A DNA stretch of 64,000 nt, from the NCBI GenBank assembly GCA_009692585.1, contig SHYX01000004.1:106829-170828 (forward strand), in the 5' to 3' direction. The position numbers and the translations under genes are program-made. The notes beneath the pieces are model-generated. The model saw only the letters and a program-made list of their open reading frames with translations, ran no database searches and had not been told where the DNA came from. The stretch's first letter is position 1, and each line of letters begins with the position of its first letter. The stretch comes from Myxococcales bacterium (GTDB lineage: Bacteria; Myxococcota; UBA796; SXON01). Below, in pieces: positions 24,695 through 32,993 of this stretch.

Positions 24695-25329
24695 GCCCCC
24701 CCGGTCCGGATACGCCCGCCGCGATGGGCCGCCGCGAAGAGAACAAACTCGACAAACGCCGCCGTATCGACGCCGCCGGCGTGCAGGAGTTCCTCGCCGT
24801 CGGCTACGCCCCGGCGACCGTCGAACGCATGGTCGAGCGCGCCGGCGTCGCGAGGGGAACGTTCTACCTCTACTACACGGACAAACACGCGCTCTTCACC
24901 GATGTCGTCGCGCGGTTCTACACGCCGCTGGTCGTCGCGATCGCGGGGGCGCGCGACGCCCTGGCCGGGGGCGCGGACCCGCCGGACGTCTATTCTGCGC
25001 TCGGCGCGGCGTTGGCGGCCGGCGTCGCGGACCACGCGGATGGCGCGCGGCTGGTGCTCCGCGAGATGCGCAGCGCCGGCCCCGGCGGGGAGGTGGTGCG
25101 CCACTGGAGCGCGCAAATCGACATCCTCACCGCCGACATCCTCCAGGACGCAGTGGCGCGCCGGCTGCTCCGGCCCCATGAGACGGCGACTGTCGCCTTG
25201 GCCATCACCGGGGGCGTCGAGCGCCTGGCCTGGTCCTGGTTGTTGGGGGAGGCCCCGCGTGACCCGGCGGCGGCGACGCTGGAGCTGATTGGACTCTTCA
25301 CCTTTGGTCTGGCGGCGGAACGAGAATAG
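24688..25329 (+). CDS. TetR-family transcriptional regulator
   Basis: A 213-aa regulator. The N-terminal helix-turn-helix is clear: KRRRIDAAGVQEFLAVGYA, then TVERMVERAGVARGTFYLYY with the TetR signature at its end. The C-terminal ligand-binding region is all helix. ATG 24688 lies inside the divergent promoter, so the second ATG at 24724 (MGRREENKLDKRRR) is a better start and would shorten the protein by 12 residues. It probably represses the divergent hydroxylase gene and may respond to a fatty or hydrophobic ligand. Confidence 0.88.
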   Translation: MSSPPGPDTPAAMGRREENKLDKRRRIDAAGVQEFLAVGYAPATVERMVERAGVARGTFYLYYTDKHALFTDVVARFYTPLVVAIAGARDALAGGADPPDVYSALGAALAAGVADHADGARLVLREMRSAGPGGEVVRHWSAQIDILTADILQDAVARRLLRPHETATVALAITGGVERLAWSWLLGEAPRDPAAATLELIGLFTFGLAAERE

Positions 25330-25414
25330 AAGAGCGGCGTGGGCCGATCACGCTCACGCTCACGCTCACGACTCCCCCTCACGAGCCCGCGCCCAGGCCC
25401 CGCCGTGGCGCGCC

Positions 25415-25614
25415 CATCCCCACCCAGATGCAACCGCACGAAACGCATCCCGGTCCAGATGCAACCCGAGGCGCGTCCCGTATCAGATGGTGGCGAGACG
25501 GCATGGATGAACGCCGGTCTTTCGGAGGAGATCCGCCGCGCCGGCGGCCGCTGCGGTCGCCACGTTGCATCCAGGAGGCGATGCGAATTCGTGGGTTGCA
25601 TCCAGGGTGGGATG
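25415..25614. repeat. 200-bp element B with doubled inverted terminal repeats
   Basis: Left repeats lie at 25415-25435 (CATCCCCACCCAGATGCAAC plus C) and 25446-25466 (CATCCCGGTCCAGATGCAAC plus C). Right copies, inverted, lie at 25563-25583 and 25594-25614 and read as CATCCCACCCTGGATGCAAC in reverse complement for the outer one. Pitch is 31 bp at both ends and the outer-to-outer length is 200 bp, as in element A, though the repeat sequence differs. It occupies most of the 340-bp gap between the TetR gene and the next gene. The interior is GC-rich with no convincing frame. Confidence 0.65.
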
Positions 25615-25669
25615 GCTGGGGACTGTGCCACGTGCCGCTCGCGACGGCGTGAGCCCCCCCGGAACGCAC

Positions 25670-26674
25670 CTAGCGCATCTCTGCCCCCACGATCACCGGC
25701 ACCCCGTCGAGCCCGTCCACATGGCGGCGCACCTCGCCCACGTCGATCCGCATCGACGTCGACGCGCCGCCGTCGAAGGCCATCGCGTCCACGCAGCCCA
25801 GCGCGCCGAGGATGGTCGCCAGGTCGGTAAACGACAGCCCGCTGGTCCAGGTGTCGGTTGCCAGAAAGAGCACGTGCCCGCGACCGTCGGTGCACCCCGC
25901 CGAGCGGCGGTCGACGTCGCGCACCGAGAAGCCGCGCCCCCCGGTGCGCATGTACGCAAAGGTACGTCCGCCGGACATGATGGCGGGAAAACCCTGAAAA
26001 CCCTGCTCGATACCGGCGACCTGGGCGTTTCTTTGGTTCACGATCCGCGGCGGCGCCAGCGGCTTGTCCACCACGAAGTGCGCCGCGCGCCGGCTGCCCT
26101 GCCGATTCCTCACGGTCCCGTCGCTCACCACCAGCCCCAGCGGGCCATCCTCGGCGAAGTAGGAGGCATTGATGGCGATGGACAACCTGGCTTCGTCCGC
26201 CAGATCGGCCACACTGTCGCGACGCCAATCCGGGCGCCCGTAGACCCGGAACCGCCAGTGGGCTGGGTCCAGGTCCACGATCACCACGGTCACGCCCCGC
26301 GGGTCGGGGGGCCGGTCGAAGCGCAGCTCCGCCAGCGCCATCCCGGTGGCCGGATGGCTCCACTGGGGCGCAATCACGGTGTCGGTGGGGCCCCAGTGGC
26401 GGCGTAACTGCAAGGCCAACGGAAGCTCTACGGGCACGCTGTCGCCTTGGCTCCAGTAGAGGCGGCCCCCGCCGACGGCCCGGTGCACGAGGGCCGCCGC
26501 GGTGGACACGACGTCTTCGCCCAGCGCGGCCACGAGGCCGACGGCTCCGACGGTCAGGGCCCCGATGCCCAACCACCGCCAGCGACCGGACGGGGCCGGC
26601 GTCGGGGGCGGCGGCGCGAGGGGCGGCACGGAGTTAGCCATCGCGGCCTTGTCCCGGCCTGCCGCCATCGTCAT
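25670..26674 (-). CDS. Phosphodiester glycosidase (NAGPA-like) family protein, membrane-anchored
   Basis: A 334-aa protein with an N-terminal membrane helix (WLGIGALTVGAVGLVAALG) and an extracytoplasmic domain. The domain carries AINASYFAEDGPLGLVVSDG, DRRSAGCTDGRGHVLFLATD and AMAFDGGASTSM, the landmarks of the phosphodiester glycosidase/YigE family related to mammalian uncovering enzyme. Members cleave sugar-phosphodiester bonds in exopolysaccharides or lipids. M13 (26638) may be the true start, since it leaves room for the divergent phosphatase-fold gene starting near 26649. Confidence 0.82.
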   Translation of the reverse strand: MTMAAGRDKAAMANSVPPLAPPPPTPAPSGRWRWLGIGALTVGAVGLVAALGEDVVSTAAALVHRAVGGGRLYWSQGDSVPVELPLALQLRRHWGPTDTVIAPQWSHPATGMALAELRFDRPPDPRGVTVVIVDLDPAHWRFRVYGRPDWRRDSVADLADEARLSIAINASYFAEDGPLGLVVSDGTVRNRQGSRRAAHFVVDKPLAPPRIVNQRNAQVAGIEQGFQGFPAIMSGGRTFAYMRTGGRGFSVRDVDRRSAGCTDGRGHVLFLATDTWTSGLSFTDLATILGALGCVDAMAFDGGASTSMRIDVGEVRRHVDGLDGVPVIVGAEMR

Positions 26675-27989
26675 GCTCGTCGCGGATTCCCTGCGGTGGG
26701 ACTCTGTGTATGGCGGTGATGGTCCGCGTCTGCCCTACGTGGTGGGACATTCCACACAGTTTGCGTCGGCCCGCAGCGCCGGCTGTTGGACGCTGCCCGC
26801 CACGGCGTCGATGTTCACGGGGCTGCTCCCCCACGAACACGGCGCTGACACCCAGAGTCGCCAGGGGCTCGACCCCGCGGTGCCGACCCTCGCGGAGCGG
26901 CTGCGCGCCCGGGGGTACTCCACCCATCAGGTCACCGCCAACGTGGCCACGACGCACATCTTCGGCCTGGATCGCGGCTTTGACCAGGTGGTCCGCATCT
27001 GGAAGGAAGTGCCTCCGCAGCATCGCAAGCTCCACGAGGCGATGGTGCTCGTCGGGAAGCCGCGCCTGCGCAAGAAGGTCCTGTCCACCGACTGGATCCG
27101 GGGCAAGCTGTCGGAGGACATCGAAGCGGGCAAGGTCTGGCTCCAGGACACGGTGGCGGAGATATTCGATCGTGCGCGGCGGATCCTCGCCCACAATGAA
27201 CGAAAGAACCAGCCCACCTTCTTGTTCATCAACCTGATGGAGACCCACTTTCCCTACCACGTCGCCCCGATCTTCGAGCCGCTCGGGCGTGGTCTGGACG
27301 CGGTCACCGAGGTCGTGGGCCTGTACCACCTGGTGAATCAGACCTTCATGACCACGGGGAAACAGCCCTTCGGTCCCGGCACCATGGGGCGCATCAAGTC
27401 CCGGCAACGAATCGCCTGGGAGCGCATTGCCGGCCAGGTGGACGACTTCGTGCGCGAACTGCACGAAGGTCGCGATACGACGGTGATGGTCGGCTCCGAT
27501 CACGGCGACTGCTTCGGTGAGATGGGGTGGAGTTACCACTTCAACAACGTCACCGACGGGGGCAATCGGGTGCCGCTCTTCTGGCTCGAGCCTGGCGGCG
27601 CCGCCCGGACGGTGGCGCGACCGGTCAGCGCCCGCGACGTTCACGGCGCCGTGCTGGAGGCCGCCGGGGTCGACGTCGCGCCCAGCATCGTGCGCGCACC
27701 GGAGCTGAGCCAGTGCGTCCTCGAGAGCGCGTGGTACGACTCCCAGGGCAAGACGCTGCCGCGCTTCAAGTACAATCAGCTGGCCTTCGTCAGCGGCGAC
27801 GACCGCTTCGTGCGTCGCGACGGTCACTGGCTGGGCGCGCCGGTGTCCACCCTGGCGGGGGAGCCCGAGTTCTTGCCGCTGCCGCGCGGCGTCGACCCGG
27901 TGGAGGAGCTGACCGACGCGCCCGAGTCTCGAACGCGGCTGCGTCGCCTCGTCACCGATTTCGAGGCATACTCCACTCGCATCTCGTAG
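26649..27989 (+). CDS. Sulfatase/alkaline-phosphatase-superfamily hydrolase, cytoplasmic
   Basis: About 446 aa from TTG 26649; ATG 26673 would also give an intact fold. The first metal-binding strand is IVMLVADSLRWDSV, the nucleophile region is GCWTLPATASMFTGLLP, and the second metal site is VGSDHGDCFGEMGWSYHF. The nucleophile segment has Thr before Leu-Pro and lacks the C/S-x-P-x-R formylglycine motif, so it is not a classical sulfatase. It may be a phosphotransferase or phosphodiesterase with a Thr nucleophile. No signal peptide is present. Confidence 0.75.
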   Translation: MSRPAAIVMLVADSLRWDSVYGGDGPRLPYVVGHSTQFASARSAGCWTLPATASMFTGLLPHEHGADTQSRQGLDPAVPTLAERLRARGYSTHQVTANVATTHIFGLDRGFDQVVRIWKEVPPQHRKLHEAMVLVGKPRLRKKVLSTDWIRGKLSEDIEAGKVWLQDTVAEIFDRARRILAHNERKNQPTFLFINLMETHFPYHVAPIFEPLGRGLDAVTEVVGLYHLVNQTFMTTGKQPFGPGTMGRIKSRQRIAWERIAGQVDDFVRELHEGRDTTVMVGSDHGDCFGEMGWSYHFNNVTDGGNRVPLFWLEPGGAARTVARPVSARDVHGAVLEAAGVDVAPSIVRAPELSQCVLESAWYDSQGKTLPRFKYNQLAFVSGDDRFVRRDGHWLGAPVSTLAGEPEFLPLPRGVDPVEELTDAPESRTRLRRLVTDFEAYSTRIS

Positions 27990-27998
27990 GAGTGGCTC

Positions 27999-28463
27999 AT
28001 GCGTCGCCTTTCCCTCTCGGTCCCGTTCTGGTTCGCAGGCTGCGGCCTGTTCGGCGATCCGGTCGCGCTGGGCGATTCCGCCGACGCCGACGCCGACGCC
28101 GATGCCGATGCCGATGCCGATGCCGACTCGGACGTCGACGTCAACGCGCCGGTCGTGGCGATCACCTCGGTCACCTGCACCGTGAACGTGGACTCCGAAC
28201 CGACCTGGATCGTCAACGGCACCGCCACCGACCCCCAAGGCGAAGACGACATCTCGGTGTCGGCCAACTTCGCCGTCATCGTGCAGGACAACGGGCCTGG
28301 AACGGAGCGGCCGGCGGTGTTCGTGAACGGCACCCTGCTGGCCAGCTGGACCTCGACCGAGGACGAAGAGTCCTGCACGCTCACCGGAACGGTTCAACTC
28401 TATGCCATGGACGACGACGCGCACCTGTCGGCGGGCGCGGAGTACGCCTGGCCGGCGGAGTAG
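27999..28463 (+). CDS. Small surface lipoprotein with Asp-Ala repeat
   Basis: A 154-aa protein with a lipoprotein signal (MRRLSLSVPFWFAGC, Cys15). Next comes a spacer made of eight Ala-Asp pairs encoded by a hexanucleotide repeat, then a beta-sandwich-like domain (residues 50-150: VVAITSVTCTVNVDSEPTW, SVSANFAVIVQDNGPGTE) with two Cys that could form a disulfide. The family is unknown. It begins 9 bp after the phosphatase-fold gene and is probably co-transcribed with it. Confidence 0.7.
   Translation: MRRLSLSVPFWFAGCGLFGDPVALGDSADADADADADADADADSDVDVNAPVVAITSVTCTVNVDSEPTWIVNGTATDPQGEDDISVSANFAVIVQDNGPGTERPAVFVNGTLLASWTSTEDEESCTLTGTVQLYAMDDDAHLSAGAEYAWPAE
28080..28127 (+). repeat. GCCGAC/GCCGAT hexanucleotide repeat (8 units)
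   Basis: Eight in-frame GCCGAY units encode alternating Ala and Asp in the lipoprotein spacer. Changes in unit number would alter linker length by two residues each without breaking the frame. Units 1-3 and 8 end in C and 4-7 in T, suggesting internal duplication. Confidence 0.85.
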
Positions 28464-30548
28464 CTACTCTCCCCTCGCGAACGGGCGCACCTGCTTGATG
28501 ACCAGCCGCCCGTCGTCCAGGAGCTTCTGCTCGGTGTCCCACAGGAAGGTGAGCCCGTCGAGCGCGCCATCGTGGGGCATGACCGCCTCCACCTCCACGA
28601 GCAGCGCGCCCACCTCGTAGAGGCGTGCGTCCGAGAGCACGAACTCCCCCTCCGGGACCTCGCTGGACCCGTCCACCCGCTCGATCCCGGTCACCGCGTC
28701 GAACATCACCGTGAGCAGGGTGCGCTCGGGCGAGACGCCCGCCTCCGCGGCGACGACGTCGATGTCGCCCGCTTGAGCCTCCACCAGCCAACGCGTGTCG
28801 GCGTTGGTGGGGTTGCCGGTGAACGCGACGATGTTGGCCTGCTCGCGCTCCGACTGGTCGTTGACCAGAATCGCCATCGCGACGTCCGCCTGCTCCATGC
28901 CGTACCAGGCGCGCTCCTCCCAGGCACCGCTGTTCCACGTGCTGGCCCAGACGGCGCGTAGCGCGTCGGCGACCAGCTTTTCCTCGTCCTTGTCGTCGTC
29001 GCAGCGGCTCGGGCCGGCGCTGTCGTCGTCGAGCTCGTCGGCGACGCAGGCGCTGACGCTGTCGTAGAGCCCCGCGCCCGAGAACGCGACGCCGTCTTCG
29101 GCGTTGGACGAGCTACGAAAGCGCACCATGACGTCCCCGCCGCCGAACTCGGCCTCGACCATCGTCCGGATGGCGAGCAGGTCTGCGGGGTCCACGGGAG
29201 CGGCGAGCATCGCGGCGCGAAGGGCGGCGAGGCGCTCCGAGCGCAGCGCGGCGTTGGTCAAAAACGCCGGGTCGGCGTGCCACGCGGCGATGGTTTCGGC
29301 GAAGCTCAGCGCCTCGGTACCGTCGGCGACGGGGGCCGCCCAGCGGTGGTCCAGGAAGCGGCTGTAGAGAGCGAAAGGAATGAGGAACCCGTCGAACTGC
29401 GGGCCCGGATCGATGCGCTGATACAGCGTCGCGAGGTTGGCGCCCTTCGCACCGAAACGAAGGAAATTTCGATGCCGTTCGGTCTCGGTGTCGGTCGGGA
29501 CGTCCAAGAGCGGCACGAGCGCCGTCCACTCGGTGTCGGGCGGCTCGACGGTGACCGGGTCGGGGCGGATGCTCGTCCACCACGCTTCGGCCTCCTCCGT
29601 CGTCGCCGCGCTGACCAGGAGCGCGTCACCGGCGCATTCCAGGCGCACAAGCTGGCCCTCCCACCCGGCCAGCTTGGTCCAGGGCTCGGCGGTGTAGCAA
29701 TTCGGCGTGCCGCGCGTGCTCATGCGGACGTTGACATGACTCAGGGCGGCCTGTCGCGTTCCGGTCACTACGCCGCTGACGACGCGGCTCAGGTCCATCG
29801 GGGCTTCGTCGAGCACCAGCAGGTCCTGGTAGCCGAAGCCGCCGGCGAGGCTGTCCGCCTCCAAGGTGTCCAAGGGTTGGAGGCGGAGAGTTCCGAAGCC
29901 CACCGCCTCGTTGTAGGCTTCATAGGTGAGGTGGTCCTCGCCGCGGATGGCGAAGGGCGCGCTGGTCCACGAGGCCACCGCCTCCCGCTGGTTCTGCGAC
30001 GCGGGGACGAACATCAGCTCGTCCAGTGAGAACCTTGGTTGAAGCTCGCGCCAAACGTAGAGCACGTCGTCATAGCTCGGCATCGACGCCTCGTCGGCAG
30101 GGTCGTCCCAGACGATGAAGCCGAAGCGGGTCTTGCCGCCCGCCTCCAGGTATTCCGAGACATCCCCGCCCCAGTAGACCCGGTCCGGCGGGCTGATCAC
30201 CATCGCCACGTACTGGGCCCACGTCATCGCCGCGTAGTGCTCGGGAAAGACCTCCAGGAGGAAGTCGTAGTGGAGCTTGAAGCGCTGGGAATTGACGAAC
30301 ATCGCCGGCAGCGGGGCGCTTTCGTCGACGGGCACGAGGTACTTCAGGGCATTGCCGATGTCCACCTGAGGCGCGTCGAGCGCAAGCGCCTCCCAGACGC
30401 TCCGGGTCGCGACCGACTCCACACACACGGTCTCGCCCATTCGTTCGTTGGCGAGCTCGCAGGTGGTGGGGTCGGCGGGAGGCTCGGTGCCGTCGCAGCC
30501 TATGAGCGCGACGAGGAGCGCCGCCGCCGCCCGTCGTGATCGAATCAT
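28464..30548 (-). CDS. Lipoprotein with PEP/pyruvate-binding (PPDK N-terminal-like) domain
   Basis: A 694-aa protein with a lipoprotein signal (MIRSRRAAAALLVALIGC, Cys18). Residues about 280-300 contain SHVNVRMSTRGTPNCY, which looks like the phosphohistidine swivelling segment of PEP-utilising enzymes. Residues about 370-680 match the pyruvate phosphate dikinase AMP/ATP-binding domain (RFGAKGANLATLYQ, VMVRFRSSSNAEDGVAFSGA, VIKQVRPF). Here the order is swivelling region first and nucleotide domain second, and the protein is exported, so it probably is not a central metabolic dikinase. It is coupled to the upstream exported protein by an ATGA overlap. Confidence 0.75.
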   Translation of the reverse strand: MIRSRRAAAALLVALIGCDGTEPPADPTTCELANERMGETVCVESVATRSVWEALALDAPQVDIGNALKYLVPVDESAPLPAMFVNSQRFKLHYDFLLEVFPEHYAAMTWAQYVAMVISPPDRVYWGGDVSEYLEAGGKTRFGFIVWDDPADEASMPSYDDVLYVWRELQPRFSLDELMFVPASQNQREAVASWTSAPFAIRGEDHLTYEAYNEAVGFGTLRLQPLDTLEADSLAGGFGYQDLLVLDEAPMDLSRVVSGVVTGTRQAALSHVNVRMSTRGTPNCYTAEPWTKLAGWEGQLVRLECAGDALLVSAATTEEAEAWWTSIRPDPVTVEPPDTEWTALVPLLDVPTDTETERHRNFLRFGAKGANLATLYQRIDPGPQFDGFLIPFALYSRFLDHRWAAPVADGTEALSFAETIAAWHADPAFLTNAALRSERLAALRAAMLAAPVDPADLLAIRTMVEAEFGGGDVMVRFRSSSNAEDGVAFSGAGLYDSVSACVADELDDDSAGPSRCDDDKDEEKLVADALRAVWASTWNSGAWEERAWYGMEQADVAMAILVNDQSEREQANIVAFTGNPTNADTRWLVEAQAGDIDVVAAEAGVSPERTLLTVMFDAVTGIERVDGSSEVPEGEFVLSDARLYEVGALLVEVEAVMPHDGALDGLTFLWDTEQKLLDDGRLVIKQVRPFARGE

Positions 30549-31327
30549 GCGCGACGGGCCCGACGAGCCAGCAGGGAAGCGCTCGCCAGCAGCGCGGCCA
30601 GCACCGACGCACTCCCGCTGCCGGTGCTGCACGAGAAGATCACCTCGGTGGTCTGATCCTCGACCGCGCCGCACACCGCCTCGTCTTCGTTCCAGGTGCC
30701 GTCGGCCTCGCGGATCGACGGGGTGAGGCACCATTCGGTGGGCGCCTCGGTGGAGCTGCCCGCCACGTAGGCGCGTTCGGCCTCGGTGCCGGCGGCGTCG
30801 ACGAAGGTGGTGGTGAGCTCGTTGTCTCCGTTGGGTGCCGCGGTCTGCCACTGCACGATCAGGTCCTGTCCCGCGGTGGTGCCGTTCTGCACGGTGCCGC
30901 TCAGCACGACCTGATGGAACACGTCGTCCCAGGTGGCGCTGACGTCCACCACCTCGGGTACCAGACCGTGCGGCTGCACGAGCGCGGCTCCAGTCGTGAA
31001 GGTCACGATCGACTCCCGCGTGCCGCTGATCGTCAGGGTGTAGGCGGTGTCGGTCTCCAGGTCGGCATCGAGCGCCAACTCCGCGAGGAAGTCCTGTGAC
31101 GGGTCGATCACCGTGCCGATCACCTCGCCATCGTCGCTCCGCGTCACGGTCAGCGTCCACTCACTGTTTCCGCAGCCGTTGTCTTGGAAGACGACCGCGG
31201 GAACCACGTTGAGCGGAACGTCGGTCGCTCCGTTGCCCGGGAAGGTCTGCGCCGGCGTGGCGGCCATGCACATCTCTGATGCGGCGACTTCGGCGAGGGC
31301 GTAGCTGAGGGAGAGGAGCAAGAACAT
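30545..31327 (-). CDS. Exported protein with Ig-like fold and MYXO-CTERM-like tail
   Basis: A 260-aa protein. The start at 31327 gives a signal peptide (MFLLLSLSYALAEVAAS). The mature part begins PGNGATDVPLNVVPAVVF, the pattern of bacterial Ig-like (Big_5) domains. The C-terminus is tripartite: Cys in FSCSTGSG, then a hydrophobic helix (VLAALLASASLLA), then RRARRA. This is the layout of the MYXO-CTERM surface-sorting signal, known from Myxococcota. The gene sits upstream of the PPDK-like lipoprotein with an ATGA overlap, so both should be surface-exposed partners. Confidence 0.78.
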   Translation of the reverse strand: MFLLLSLSYALAEVAASEMCMAATPAQTFPGNGATDVPLNVVPAVVFQDNGCGNSEWTLTVTRSDDGEVIGTVIDPSQDFLAELALDADLETDTAYTLTISGTRESIVTFTTGAALVQPHGLVPEVVDVSATWDDVFHQVVLSGTVQNGTTAGQDLIVQWQTAAPNGDNELTTTFVDAAGTEAERAYVAGSSTEAPTEWCLTPSIREADGTWNEDEAVCGAVEDQTTEVIFSCSTGSGSASVLAALLASASLLARRARRA

Positions 31328-31527
31328 GGGAAACTCCAGAGCAGCGGGGGAACTGGTCACACGGTAATGCAATGGGTGTGCCAGGAGCGAAAATCGAGGC
31401 TCCGACTCGGTCGCCTACGCACCCCACCGGCAGAGTCGCGATCGGGGTGTCCGGGCTGGGGTTCGCGCGGCCCGCGCCCTCACGGTCGGCGCCGCCCGCT
31501 CCCGCGGGCCTGATTAGGCCAGGATCT

Positions 31528-31962
31528 GTGACGCTCCATCCCGCGAAGCTGCCCCTGCGCGCACGTGTGCTCGGCGGCTTGGCGGTGCTCTTGTGGCTGG
31601 CGGCGGCGGGTGCCCTGGTGGCGGATGTGGTGGCCGACCGCCCCCCGTGGATCGCGCTCGGCTTCGTCGTCGTGGTCGGGGCGTGCCTGGCGTGGGTGCT
31701 CGCCGATGCACCGATCCGCTATGAGCGCGACGATGACTCGCTGACCGTGGTCACCCGCCTGCGCCGGGTGCGCGTCTCCTGCCTGGATCTGGCGCCGGTC
31801 AGCGGAGTCGGAAAGGACCTCTTCGCCATCAACGGCGGCTTCGGGTGGTACGGTTGGTTCCGGGTGGACGGGCGGGTCGCGCGCGCCTGGGTCACCGATC
31901 CTGCCTGCACCGTGCTGGTCGAGACGGGGGGGCGCGCCGTGCTCATCTCGCCAGCGGGCTAA
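31528..31962 (+). CDS. Membrane protein with bacterial PH-like domain
   Basis: A 144-aa protein from GTG 31528. Two hydrophobic helices (GLAVLLWLAAAGALVADVVA and ALGFVVVVGACLAWVLA) precede a PH-like beta domain (IRYERDDDSLTVVTRLRR, LFAINGGFGWYGWFRVDGRV, AVLISPAG). The GGFGWYGWFR turn is typical of small bacterial PH-domain membrane proteins. The upstream 200 bp (31328-31527) contains no gene or regulatory motif that I can support, apart from whatever divergent promoters serve this gene and the exported-protein operon. The pirin gene starts 8 bp after its stop. Confidence 0.7.
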   Translation: MTLHPAKLPLRARVLGGLAVLLWLAAAGALVADVVADRPPWIALGFVVVVGACLAWVLADAPIRYERDDDSLTVVTRLRRVRVSCLDLAPVSGVGKDLFAINGGFGWYGWFRVDGRVARAWVTDPACTVLVETGGRAVLISPAG

Positions 31963-31970
31963 ACGTACGG

Positions 31971-32993
31971 ATGAGCCCTCTCATGCGCAGCTTGCCGCTG
32001 GGCGCGCCCCCCTGGCCGACGCTCGACCCCTTCCTGTTCTGCGTCCACCATCTCGACGCCTACGGTCCGGGGAACGAGCGCATGGGGCCCACGGCTTCGT
32101 TGGCGGGCCGCCACCTGGGCCAGGACTTCGCCGGGAAGGATGGGTGGAGCATGTACCACGGCCAGACCGTGCCCGGCTTTCCCGCGCACCCGCACCGCGG
32201 CTTCGAGACGGTCACCCTTGCCCGTAGCGGGACCATCGACCATTCCGACTCGTTGGGCGCCGCGGCTCGTTTCGGTCGTGGGGATGCCCAGTGGATGACG
32301 GCGGGCGACGGGATCGTCCACAGCGAGATGTTCCCGCTCTTACGACGGGACGGCGACAATCCGGCCGAGCTGTTCCAATTGTGGATGAACCTGCCGGGCC
32401 GCTCCAAACGAGTCCCACCCCACTTCTCGATGTTGTGGAGCGAATCCATCCCGGTTGTCAGCTCTGGTCTCCCCGGTCAGGCCGCGACCGTGACCCTGGT
32501 CGCGGGCGCGCTCGGCGACACCAGGCCCCCGGCGCCGCCTCCCCACTCCTGGGCCGCGGACCCGGGCAACCACGTGTGGATCTGGACCCTCCGCCTCGAC
32601 GCCGGGTCCACCTTCACCATCCCCACGGCGGTGGCCGGCCTCAACCGCGTGCTCTACTTCTTTTCCGGCTCCGGCCTTTCGGTGGATGGGGTCGCGTCGC
32701 CAGCGAAGCACGCTCTCCATCTCCGCAGTGAGCTTCCCGCCACGCTCGTAGCGGGAACGGCCTGCGAGTTACTCTTGCTGCAGGGCCGCCCCATCGCCGA
32801 GCCGGTGGTGCAGCACGGCCCCTTCGTCATGAACACCCCGGCCGAGATCCAGCAGGCGTTCGCCGATTACCGTCGCACCAACTTCGGCGGCTGGCCGTGG
32901 CCTGCGTCGGACCCGGTGCACCTCCGGGAGGAGGGCCGCTTCGCACGGCATGCCGACGGACGGATGGAGCGGCCGACGCTCACCCCGGCTTGA
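31971..32993 (+). CDS. Pirin-family protein
   Basis: A 340-aa bicupin. HPHRGFETVTL near residue 63 and GDGIVHSEMF near 104 provide the three His and one Glu that bind Fe in pirins. The C-terminal cupin is shorter and lacks metal ligands, as usual. Pirins are iron- or redox-linked, with quercetinase or regulatory roles reported. The start at ATG 31971 follows the PH-like gene closely. Its 3' end overlaps the convergent GyrB-methyltransferase gene by 14 bp. Confidence 0.9.
   Translation: MSPLMRSLPLGAPPWPTLDPFLFCVHHLDAYGPGNERMGPTASLAGRHLGQDFAGKDGWSMYHGQTVPGFPAHPHRGFETVTLARSGTIDHSDSLGAAARFGRGDAQWMTAGDGIVHSEMFPLLRRDGDNPAELFQLWMNLPGRSKRVPPHFSMLWSESIPVVSSGLPGQAATVTLVAGALGDTRPPAPPPHSWAADPGNHVWIWTLRLDAGSTFTIPTAVAGLNRVLYFFSGSGLSVDGVASPAKHALHLRSELPATLVAGTACELLLLQGRPIAEPVVQHGPFVMNTPAEIQQAFADYRRTNFGGWPWPASDPVHLREEGRFARHADGRMERPTLTPA

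Noticed and set aside
25348..25370. TCACGC tandem repeat after the TetR gene
   Set aside because: About three and a half short units with no link to a gene or structure; likely simple-sequence slippage.
25415..25614. CRISPR-like array
   Set aside because: Only four copies exist, two per end in inverted orientation, with 10-bp gaps; no spacers of CRISPR length and no cas genes.
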